A DNA stretch of 64,000 bases from Streptomyces sp. NBC_00557 (GTDB lineage Bacteria; Actinomycetota; Actinomycetes; Streptomycetales; Streptomycetaceae): assembly GCF_036345995.1 (NCBI RefSeq), contig NZ_CP107796.1:8494001-8558000 (forward strand), read 5' to 3'. The number at the start of each line of letters is the position of its first letter. The stretch's first letter is position 1. Of this stretch, positions 34,880 through 42,159 are shown piece by piece. A model generated the notes under the pieces. That model saw only the letters and a list, made by a program, of their open reading frames with translations, was not told the DNA's origin and searched no databases. The position numbers were made by a program, and so were the translations under genes.

Positions 34880-35365
34880 GCGTGTGAGGTCTTATCGCGG
34901 CGATGTGCTGTTACAAGCCGGGCGAGACCTCCCGGCTGATCTACCGGCCGCGCCGCCACCGCAAGCACCGCGGCAAAGGACGCGACACCTTCGCGTGGAG
35001 CGACTACCGCGACTTGGTCGTCCGCGCCCACATCCAGCTCCAGGCTCCCATCGTCCTGATCTGGGACAATCTGAACACGCACCGGGCCGCCGGGATGCGT
35101 GAGTACGCGGACGAGCACGACTGGCTCACTATCATCCAACTCCCCCTCATGCGCACCGGACGTGAACCCGGTCGAGGGCGTCTGGTCGCTGTTACGGCGC
35201 GGCCCACTGGCCAACACCGCGTTCACCGACGACGAGCACCTCGAGCGCACCCTCCGGCGGGGAATGCGCCACATCCAGCTACGCCCCGACCTGATCGACG
35301 GCTGCCTCACCTGCACCGGACTCACACTCACCCAACAGCCGACAACAACCCGAAGAGCTCAGTAG
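34880..35365 (+). pseudogene. IS630-family element, 5' part lost
   Basis: The frame CCYKPGETSRLIYRPRRHRK, FAWSDYRDLVVRAHIQLQAP and IVLIWDNLNTHRAAGMREYA (catalytic Asp) runs to about 35135. Then a second frame continues CAPDVNPVEGVWSLLRRGPL (catalytic Glu) to the stop near 35365. The right end CGAAGAGCTCAGTAG at 35351-35365 matches, inverted, the left end of the other IS630 remnant (CTACTGATCTTTTCG). The 5' half is lost. This is a different copy, since the Asp region is present in both. Confidence 0.75.
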
Positions 35366-35523
35366 GTGGCCACCTGCCGCCCGGGGAGTGGGGGATTGTG
35401 CGCCACGGGCGCGGTGTCGGCCCGCTGCGTCAGCACTCCGAAGCCCTCTCGGGCTCACCCCGACGGGGCAAGAGCCGTCGATATGAAGGGGCGACACCAG
35501 CGCATGTCGGGGCTGCGGTGTGG

Positions 35524-35970
35524 TCAGACGAGAGCGGAGACGAGCAGGGCGAAGGCGGCGATGATGACGGCGACGCGGACGTAGTGGAAGCGCTGCCAGC
35601 GGTTCAGCTGCTCCTTCCAGTCCGCGGGCCGGTTCTCAGGGGTCCAGGTCTTGTTTCGGTTGTTGATCGGAACGAGCAGCAGCATCGACATGATCACGCT
35701 GACGATCAGCAGTCCGGCGGCGGTGACGACGAGTCCGGCGCCGTGGTGGTGCCATCCGGCGACGGCCCAGATCGCGCTGAGGACGAGCGAGCCGATGTAC
35801 CAGAAGGGCATCAGGGCGCCGAGCATCCGGCCGCCGTGGGCGTGGCCGAGCTGGCCGCTGTCCTCGGGAAGCGCGTCCAGGATCCGGTTCATGATGAAGG
35901 CGACGGAGAACTCCACCCCCACCATCAGGCCGACGACGACGGTGGTGACGACCTCGAGTGCGTTGAGCAT
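35524..35970 (-). CDS. DUF1772-type membrane protein
   Basis: A 148-aa integral membrane protein with four helices: LEVVTTVVVGLMVGVEFSVA, MLGALMPFWYIGSLVLSAIW, LVVTAAGLLIVSVIMSMLLL and YVRVAVIIAAFALLVSALV. The pattern, with the conserved N in VPINNRNKTW and W in DWKEQLNRWQRFH, fits the DUF1772/anthrone-oxygenase-like family. The ATG at 35968-35970 follows GGAGGG. It is divergent from a TetR gene with two operator palindromes between them, so expression is probably induced by a TetR ligand. Confidence 0.8.
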   Translation of the reverse strand: MLNALEVVTTVVVGLMVGVEFSVAFIMNRILDALPEDSGQLGHAHGGRMLGALMPFWYIGSLVLSAIWAVAGWHHHGAGLVVTAAGLLIVSVIMSMLLLVPINNRNKTWTPENRPADWKEQLNRWQRFHYVRVAVIIAAFALLVSALV

Positions 35971-35987
35971 GACAATCCCTCCGTGAA

Positions 35988-36051
35988 CTAGCGTTGCTAG
36001 ATGATGAGGCAACGCTAGTACTGCTGCCGCTCGGTTGTCTAGCGGTGCTAG
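35988..36051. promoter_or_regulatory. Twin TetR operators
   Basis: Two perfect palindromes, CTAGCGTTGCTAG at 35988-36000 and CTAGCGGTGCTAG at 36039-36051, share arms CTAGC/GCTAG with a 3-nt centre. A half-site AACGCTAG lies at 36011-36018. They fill the space between the DUF1772 and TetR genes, one next to each gene start, so the regulator very likely represses both. Confidence 0.8.
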
Positions 36052-36060
36052 AATCCAGTC

Positions 36061-36639
36061 ATGTCGGTACAGGAACGCAAGCAGCGTGAACGGGCGGAGC
36101 GCGAGCGCCTCATCGTGGCGACGGCCCGCGAACTCGCCGAGCAGCAGGGCTGGGACGCGGTCACCACCCGCCGGCTAGCCGAGCGCATCGAATACAGCCA
36201 GCCCGTCCTCTACAGCCACTTCCGAGGCAAACGCGAGATCATCGGCGCCGTCGCCCTTCAGGGGGCCACCGAACTGGCCAGGGCGGTGCGGGCCGCGACC
36301 TCCGCCGCGGACGGCCCGCGCGCCCGGGTCGCCGCCCTGGCCCGCGCCTACCTCGACTTCGCCGCACGCAACCCGGCGGTCTACGACGCCTTGTTCCAGC
36401 TTGACGGCGGCCTGGCGTACGCGCAGGAGGACACCCCCGAGCCTCTGAAGGACGCCTTCGCCGCACTGCTGGAGACTCTCGGCGAGGTCGGCGGCGACGG
36501 CGTCAACCCGGGGCTGTTCACCGAGCTGTTCTGGGCGTCCCTGCACGGACTCGCGACCCTGACCCGGGCGGGACGGCTGCTGCCCGAGGACGCCGAGCCG
36601 AGGGTGGAACTGCTGGTGGACCGGCTCGCTGTGCTCTGA
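36061..36639 (+). CDS. TetR-family repressor
   Basis: A 192-aa regulator. The N-terminal HTH is TARELAEQQGWDAVTTRRLA then ERIEYSQPVLYSHFRGKREI. A helical ligand-binding domain follows (RVAALARAYLDFAARNPAVY, FTELFWASLHGLATLTRAGR), the TetR_C layout with a pocket for a small hydrophobic molecule. The ATG at 36061 lies 9 bp after the second operator. It is divergent from DUF1772 and should autoregulate. Confidence 0.9.
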   Translation: MSVQERKQRERAERERLIVATARELAEQQGWDAVTTRRLAERIEYSQPVLYSHFRGKREIIGAVALQGATELARAVRAATSAADGPRARVAALARAYLDFAARNPAVYDALFQLDGGLAYAQEDTPEPLKDAFAALLETLGEVGGDGVNPGLFTELFWASLHGLATLTRAGRLLPEDAEPRVELLVDRLAVL

Positions 36640-36834
36640 CTCACCATCCCGGCAGGGCACGCGGCCGGAGCCCTCGGGCCCAGTCGCTGCCCGCCTACGG
36701 CAACGCTTCGGGTCACTCGCGTCCACACGGGGCAGCGGTGCGGCCGGGTCCCGCGGCGGTGAGCTCCCTGTGGGCCGTCCGCAGATCGCCGGGCCCCGTA
36801 CCCCAGACGGGCACCCGCCCGGGAGCTGCGATAC

Positions 36835-37041
36835 TCATTGATCACGACCCGATACGCCCTGGAAGCAGCGCAGCCGTACACCAAGCTCACCGGGCTCCCG
36901 GGTCGTTCGGGCCGCCGGTGCGACCGCGCACCGCGTGGCGAGCAGCTCCTGGACCGCGAGCGCGGTTTCGTCATCGGCGGCCGCGACCTCCACCACGGCC
37001 AAGCCCGGCTCTGCCACGTGCGCGTCAGTGATCGGCCTCAT
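36835..37041 (-). CDS. DUF6207-family small protein
   Basis: A 68-aa protein reading MRPITDAHVAEPGLAVVEVA then AADDETALAVQELLATRCAV and TTREPGELGVRLRCF. This is the typical DUF6207 pattern (HVxEPGLxVVEVxAADDxTAxAxQxLLAxRWA...PGxxGVRLRCxxDL). The family is common in streptomycetes and its function is unknown. The ATG at 37039-37041 begins at the family N-terminus though no strong ribosome site is seen. Confidence 0.7.
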   Translation of the reverse strand: MRPITDAHVAEPGLAVVEVAAADDETALAVQELLATRCAVAPAARTTREPGELGVRLRCFQGVSGRDQ

Positions 37042-37156
37042 GCCTGGCACTACGCGCCGGCGCCAGCAGAAGTTCTCCGGTCCCGGCGTCTTCACCCGAC
37101 CGAGTGCGGAAGGGAACTGCGGCTCGCCGTGGACGCTGTCCAGGACCTGGCTGTGC

Positions 37157-38101
37157 GTGATCGGCGACCAGTTCCAGGCCGTGAGCGTTGCGCTGGATGT
37201 TGCGCGAAGTACGAACCTCCCCACGGCCTGCACAATGCTCGCCAACGCCTGCGACGCCTACGCCGACCACGTCGACACCGCCAAACAACGCCTTCCCATG
37301 GAGAACAGCGGACTCGACGGTGACTTCCTGTGGCCCTGGCAACAGCCACGCTTCGGAGGCGACGGCCACGACGGCGGCCTGCACGACCTCATAGCCGGCG
37401 ACAAGCGCATCACCTCACTCGGCAACATCCCTCACGCACTGGACAGCTCCCAGTCCCGAGTCAAGATGCCGCAGCCGGACAACGGCGGCCTCTTTCCCAA
37501 CCTCCCGCCGCTCCTCGGTCCCTTGATCCGCGTCCCGACGCTGGTACCGGCCGCCTATCGTCCCCTGCCTTCCAACACTCCGCACATTCAGCCGATCCCT
37601 CCGGCGATTCCTCCAGACCCGCGGTTCCCACCGCTCACGCCCAGCGCGGGGCAGAACTTCCAGACATGGCTCGACTCACTACGCAAGGGCGACATCTCCG
37701 GCGGCAGGCCGGCCGAGCAGGCCTACCAGAGGCGCGTGGCGGGTTTCCCCGAGTTCGAGGTACCGATCCCAGCAGGGATCAGTCCATCCAACACCCTGAT
37801 GGTCGACGGATTCCGCAACGTCGACGGGATGGCGGTCGAGGCAAAATACGTGAACAAGCCGAACCAACGCTGCTACCGCTCGCTGGAAGACCTCCGCAAG
37901 AACCACGCGACCGGCGACAGAGCCTTCCTCTACAAAGATGACCGCCTGGAACTCCGCAAGTACGCCGCCGCGCTCAACGACCCACGCAACAAGGAGATGC
38001 GCGGAGTCGAGACGGTCACCAACAACCAAGACGCCGTCCAGTACTGGCGCATCATGATGGCGGCCTACGGCGTCAAAGGCCACGCTCGCTACGTTCCCTG
38101 A
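37157..38101 (+). CDS. Polymorphic toxin with restriction-endonuclease-fold C-terminus
   Basis: About 314 aa from the GTG at 37157; the frame is open further upstream but overlaps DUF6207, so the N-terminus may be truncated. Part 1 (residues ~15-45) has a WXG-like helix TNLPTACTMLANACDAYADH. A Pro-rich linker follows (PNLPPLLGPLIRVPTLVPAA). The C-terminus holds ISPSNTLMVDGFRNVDGMAV then EAKYVNKPNQRCYRSLEDLR: Asp followed by ExK, the metal site of restriction-fold toxins (Tox-REase group). The following gene starts 28 bp later and is the likely immunity gene. It probably cuts DNA of a competitor. Confidence 0.65.
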   Translation: MIGDQFQAVSVALDVARSTNLPTACTMLANACDAYADHVDTAKQRLPMENSGLDGDFLWPWQQPRFGGDGHDGGLHDLIAGDKRITSLGNIPHALDSSQSRVKMPQPDNGGLFPNLPPLLGPLIRVPTLVPAAYRPLPSNTPHIQPIPPAIPPDPRFPPLTPSAGQNFQTWLDSLRKGDISGGRPAEQAYQRRVAGFPEFEVPIPAGISPSNTLMVDGFRNVDGMAVEAKYVNKPNQRCYRSLEDLRKNHATGDRAFLYKDDRLELRKYAAALNDPRNKEMRGVETVTNNQDAVQYWRIMMAAYGVKGHARYVP

Positions 38102-38128
38102 CCAGCCCATCCCCAGGAAAGTACCGCT

Positions 38129-38575
38129 ATGGAACCCGAAGAGATCGCGGAACTGCGCACCATGTACGTCTTCACCCCACCGCGCGGGCAGAGCTGGGGC
38201 CTGACCTTCGAAGGACTCGAGGCGCGGCTGCGTGAGCGGAACCCGGACACGTTCATCCGCATCGATGACGAAGGAGACGGCCCGGTCCGCGGATCATCAA
38301 TGATCTTCGGAATCACTTTCGACGACGAGACCCTGGAAGGCTTCGCCAGCCTGGAACCCGAGGGCGTGTCCGTCCGGGAGTGCAACGCCCACACGGCAGC
38401 CCGGGTCGCCCTGTGGCTGCGGAACAACGTGGCACCCGATGAGGTCCCCGTCATGTTCAACACGGACTGGGGAATCGAGGAAGGCATGGAACCCACCCTC
38501 GTCCCCGACGCCACCCGCCCACGCATCGTGGCAGCACTCGTCCAGCACATCGAAGAGACCGGCGGCCTCGACTGA
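38129..38575 (+). CDS. Candidate immunity protein for the restriction-fold toxin
   Basis: A 148-aa acidic soluble protein: MEPEEIAELRTMYVFTPPRG at the start, FIRIDDEGDGPVRGSSMIFG in the middle, and NAHTAARVALWLRNNVAPDE near the end. No known domain is seen. Its place 28 bp behind the toxin, small size and acidity are typical for immunity proteins that cover a basic nuclease site. A plausible ribosome site (AGGAAAG) precedes the ATG. Confidence 0.65.
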   Translation: MEPEEIAELRTMYVFTPPRGQSWGLTFEGLEARLRERNPDTFIRIDDEGDGPVRGSSMIFGITFDDETLEGFASLEPEGVSVRECNAHTAARVALWLRNNVAPDEVPVMFNTDWGIEEGMEPTLVPDATRPRIVAALVQHIEETGGLD

Positions 38576-38699
38576 CAGCGCCCCCAACGCGGTCGCCGCA
38601 GACGCGCCCACCACTGCCGATCGCCGCCGGCGCCACGGCGTGGCTGCGACTGGTGCGCCCGAGGACACGGCCGGCCGCCTCCGCCGAAGGAGACCCTTC

Positions 38700-38965
38700 A
38701 TTCGCATCTATCGCCGCCACCCCAACGCCGTCCTGGTCGACGCCGTCACCCTTCTCAACCAGGAGCTGAGCCCTACCGCCCGCCTCACCTACGCCGTCCT
38801 CGCCGCAGACCAAGCGGTTGACGAGGACAACGACACCTTCGACATGGACCGCATTAGCCCACTTGTGGGCTTGGCCGATTCGGACGCCCTGCAACCAGTC
38901 CTAGCCGAACTCATCGCGGTCGGTGCGACTGACAAGCGTGAACACCACGGGATGGGCCTCGTCCT
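38700..38965 (+). pseudogene. Winged-helix-like gene fragment, possible ATT start
   Basis: Protein-like sequence begins RIYRRHPNAVLVDAVTLLNQ then ELSPTARLTYAVLAADQAVD and DMDRISPLVGLADSDALQPV, like a small winged-helix domain of replication or regulatory proteins. A perfect AAGGAG at 38687-38692 lies 7 nt before an ATT at 38700 where an ATG would be expected. Past about 38930 the reading loses its character, so the gene is probably truncated. On the minus strand the same end of this region carries a different fragment (YGEDEAHPVVFTLVSRTDRD, stop at 38901). Confidence 0.4.
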
Positions 38966-39129
38966 CTCCGTAAACCTCGAAGCGATACATCCAGCAAGCC
39001 AGCAGCCATGCGTGCCCTGCGACCAAGGCGGACAGCAGCGTCCCTGGCTGTTCTCCGATCTCGGTGCCCCCCTGCGTGTAGGCGAGAGGTGTCCGTTTCC
39101 ACGGCGCCCCGTATCGGCACAGCGTGCCG

Positions 39130-39960
39130 TCAGCCGGATGTCTCCCAGCTGGTGGTGAACAACCCGCATTCGAGCAGGTCGGGGGCTGTACCGGACGGCC
39201 AGCTGTCGCCTGCGGCCAGCTGGCCGGCGGCGGCGTGCATGAAGGAGAGGTAGACCTGGTAGCGGTGGGGCGACCAGTTCCCGTCCGACCAGACCCAGGC
39301 GGCCACCGAACCGTCCACATCGTGGCCGCTCTCGCGACCGACTGCGGCGGCCATCCACCTCAGGCATCTGGACAGCACCCGATCGAGGATGAGCGGCCGC
39401 ACGCCGTGGACGGGCGGCAGCGTGCTACCGGTGAAGTAGAGGAACTTGGTGAAGAAGGCTGGCCCAAGCCCGGGAACCTGCCCCTGGAGCGCGGTGTACG
39501 CCTGTGGTGCACCGTGCTCGCGCAGTGCGGTGACGGCGGTGGCCAGCGCCGAGTCCAGGCCGTCGAAAGCCAGGATCTTATGCAGGGTGGCCGGGCCGCT
39601 GCCGCCGGGAGTGCCGCGCTTTCCCTTGCCCCACACATACGTCGCGACCAGTGCCTCCCTGAACGCCTCCCGCCGCAGCGCGTCGGCGACGGCCGAGGCC
39701 ACCTCCGCGCGGCTGACCGCAGCGTCACCGCCTACGGAGGTGGGCGCCAGCGTCTTCGGCCACGGAATGATCTGCGCCCACCGGTTGGGCGTGTAGCGGA
39801 TCGTGTGCGCGCCGGGTGTCCCGTCCGCGTAAACCGACGCATTCACCTCCCACCAGTGGCCCAGCGCTCGCACAACGGCGTCGGGCAGCAGGCGTGCGGC
39901 CATCTCGCGGTCCACCGCGTCCGCACGCTCCTGGCGACCCTGCTCGTCCTGTTCGGTCAC
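39130..39960 (-). CDS. OGG-fold DNA glycosylase-like protein
   Basis: A 276-aa protein of the actinobacterial family usually annotated as 8-oxoguanine DNA glycosylase OGG-fold. The key part is LQGQVPGLGPAFFTKFLYFT (helix-hairpin-helix-like) followed by PPVHGVRPLILDRVLSRCLR with an Asp in the usual catalytic place. The N-terminal region has ATYVWGKGKRGTPGGSGPAT, also typical. The GTG at 39958-39960 overlaps the TGA of the PIN gene (GTGA), so the two proteins are made together. Glycosylase activity is not proven for this family. Confidence 0.7.
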   Translation of the reverse strand: MTEQDEQGRQERADAVDREMAARLLPDAVVRALGHWWEVNASVYADGTPGAHTIRYTPNRWAQIIPWPKTLAPTSVGGDAAVSRAEVASAVADALRREAFREALVATYVWGKGKRGTPGGSGPATLHKILAFDGLDSALATAVTALREHGAPQAYTALQGQVPGLGPAFFTKFLYFTGSTLPPVHGVRPLILDRVLSRCLRWMAAAVGRESGHDVDGSVAAWVWSDGNWSPHRYQVYLSFMHAAAGQLAAGDSWPSGTAPDLLECGLFTTSWETSG

Positions 39961-40925
39961 GAGCCGTTCCCTGCCTGACGTGCCGACGGCCGTGAGGAGG
40001 ATGCAGCGGATTCCTTCAGTTCGGGCTGCTGCGATACACCCCCTCCCGGCACGAGCTCGGCGGCTGCCTGTTCCAGTTCCTGCCAGCGAAGTTCGCCACC
40101 CTCGATCAGGTACGTGTCGGGCAGGGGCCGTGCATGCAGCCCCCAGGTGCGGGCGCGGGTCCGTACGCCGATGTCGCGGCTGACGACGACCACCTCCGAG
40201 GGAGCGACGGCCTGGTACAGACGCAGTGCCGAGGCCACCAACTCGTCGTCCGGCACGGGAAGGCGGGCGTGCCCAGGCTCATCAGCCGCGATGAACACGG
40301 GGGTCCCGTCATCCGCGATCGCCTTCTCGGGCCCTGCTTCCAGCACCGACTCCAGCAACCGGAACACGCCGCGTGCCCGCCGGGAGATCTTCTTGTCCCC
40401 CGTCTGGTAGCTCTTGGTGTCGATCTCGTCGACCACGACGTGCGGCACCATGACCGTGGTGCCCTTCCCGAACACCTTCTGCCAGGGGACTTTGTCGAAC
40501 CGCGTGAAGTGCAGCGTCGTGTTCGTGTCCAGCACCGCGTACCGCACGGCACCGGCACGTCCGTACCGCTCCTGCATGGCACGCACCCGGTTGGCCACGG
40601 ATCTGAAGTAGTCCTGGAGCTCGGCGATTTCCACGTGCATCATCAGCCGGGCCTCGTCCAACGGCGCGGTGAGGATCGCCCGGTAGCGGCCCGCACGGAG
40701 ATGTCCCGCGATCTCCCGGTCGCTGAACCGCCGGTTGAGCTCCTCGGCGGCCTTCCAGGTCCACTCGTCGTACCGTTTGCGCACGGCCCGCATCTCGGCC
40801 GCGGCTTCCGCGCCCGTTTTCATCGTGTGAGGGATCCGGATGGAGACGTCGTTGAGGCTCCCGGCCACGAGATCGTTGTCCAGGAAATTAATTGCGTCGG
40901 TGCAGGTCGTTCCAGCTCTCAGCAT
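39957..40925 (-). CDS. PIN-domain ribonuclease
   Basis: A 322-aa protein. An N-terminal helical region (~130 residues, RKRYDEWTWKAAEELNRRFS) precedes a PIN domain. The PIN domain reads AVRYAVLDTNTTLHFTRFDK (first Asp), VMVPHVVVDEIDTKSYQTGD (Glu/Asp), PVPDDELVASALRLYQAVAP and EVVVVSRDIGVRTRARTWGL (last Asp). All acidic residues for metal binding are there, so it should cut RNA or single-stranded nucleic acid. Unlike VapC it has no antitoxin beside it; instead the OGG-fold gene overlaps its stop by 4 nt. The ATG at 40923-40925 is used. Confidence 0.8.
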   Translation of the reverse strand: MLRAGTTCTDAINFLDNDLVAGSLNDVSIRIPHTMKTGAEAAAEMRAVRKRYDEWTWKAAEELNRRFSDREIAGHLRAGRYRAILTAPLDEARLMMHVEIAELQDYFRSVANRVRAMQERYGRAGAVRYAVLDTNTTLHFTRFDKVPWQKVFGKGTTVMVPHVVVDEIDTKSYQTGDKKISRRARGVFRLLESVLEAGPEKAIADDGTPVFIAADEPGHARLPVPDDELVASALRLYQAVAPSEVVVVSRDIGVRTRARTWGLHARPLPDTYLIEGGELRWQELEQAAAELVPGGGVSQQPELKESAASSSRPSARQAGNGS

Positions 40926-41035
40926 GCCTTTGTTCTCTCCCCCCGGGACGGGGCTCGGTGCGCCCCGTCCGACCCATCCTGCCAGCGTTGCTTACGTCCT
41001 ATGCGAGTTCCGCAGCTCGGTGTCGGGCTGGGCGG

Positions 41036-41863
41036 TCACGCTGGTGTGGTGCAGAACTGGTGAGCACCGCGCAGCGTGGTGCGTAGCTTCCGCTGGGTGG
41101 CCCGGCAGTCGAGGCGTACGTCGAGGGGGCCGGGGAGTGTGCTGTGGGCCCGCAGGCCCGTGGGCAGCCGGGAGGCATCCAGGCCGTCACGCCTGGCGAT
41201 GAGGATGCCGAGCTCGTGACGGCTCACAGCGTCGGGCCCCGCGAGATGGTGGACGCCGACCGCGTCGCCGCACGCCAGTTCCAGGAGGGCGGCGGCCAGG
41301 TCGGCGACGTGCACCGGGCAGCGGATGTCGTCGGTGAACAAAACGCCCTCGCGGGTACCGGTGGCCAGTTCATGCACGACGCGCTCATGCACGGAATCCC
41401 CGTCGCCGATGATCAGCGACGTGCGGGCGACGACGGCCCGCGGATCCACGAGGAGGATCCCGGTCTCAGCTGCCGCCTTCGCCGCTCCGTACGGGGTGAC
41501 GGGGTCAGGGAGGCACGACTCGTCGTAATGGACTCGGGCGCCGGAGAACACCGCGTCGCTGGACACGTGGACCAGGCGGCTTCCATACGTCGCCGCCGCC
41601 ATCGCCAGCCGGACAGGCCCCTGCGCCGTCACCGCCCAGTCGGCGTCGCCGCTCGATGCATTGACGACGAGATCCGCGCCGACTTCGGCCATCACGGCGT
41701 CCACGCGTCCGGGATCCCGCAGGTCAAGTGGGTACCACACGGCGTGGGAAGCGGTGCCCGGCCTGGTCGCGTAGGTCGCGGCCGTTACGTGACCGGCCGT
41801 GGCCGCCTGCTGGATCAACTCGGCGCCCAGGAAGCCGCTTCCGCCGATGATCAAGACCGTCAT
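41036..41863 (-). CDS. RmlD-like sugar-nucleotide reductase
   Basis: A 275-aa extended SDR. The Rossmann motif is VLIIGGSGFLGAELIQQAAT (GGxGFLG), the Ser region is LVHVSSDAVFSGA, and Tyr/Lys are in TPYGAAKAAAET. The family is that of dTDP-4-dehydrorhamnose reductase, which reduces dTDP-4-keto-rhamnose. The ATG at 41861-41863 begins at the fold; a longer start at 41902 adds 13 residues. No other rhamnose genes are close, so it may act on another nucleotide sugar. Confidence 0.82.
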   Translation of the reverse strand: MTVLIIGGSGFLGAELIQQAATAGHVTAATYATRPGTASHAVWYPLDLRDPGRVDAVMAEVGADLVVNASSGDADWAVTAQGPVRLAMAAATYGSRLVHVSSDAVFSGARVHYDESCLPDPVTPYGAAKAAAETGILLVDPRAVVARTSLIIGDGDSVHERVVHELATGTREGVLFTDDIRCPVHVADLAAALLELACGDAVGVHHLAGPDAVSRHELGILIARRDGLDASRLPTGLRAHSTLPGPLDVRLDCRATQRKLRTTLRGAHQFCTTPA

Positions 41864-42159
41864 GACGTGACACGGTAGACCGTCTCGGCCGGTACCCGAC
41901 ACGCCACCACAGAAGGGCGAGCCGGAGACGAGACTGCAGAACGCCGGTTATGGGCCTGCAGGGTGCTCGTGGCTGTCCCCGACTGGCTCCGCCGCCGGGG
42001 GGAGCGGAGCGGTGCGGCTGTGGCTCACCTTCGGGCACCCGGTGGCCGTCCTCGGCTTCCTGGTGCCGTCCCACGGCGTGGCCCTGGCGGGCCTGCTCGG
42101 CGGGCTGGGCAGGAGGGGATCCTGGCGGCGGTGTCACACCGGGCCGCTACGGTTCGGCC

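Noticed and set aside
31744..35365. A single IS630 element simply split by an insertion
   Set aside because: Both halves contain their own catalytic Asp region with different sequence (LVWDGLTAHC and LIWDNLNTHR), so they come from two copies.
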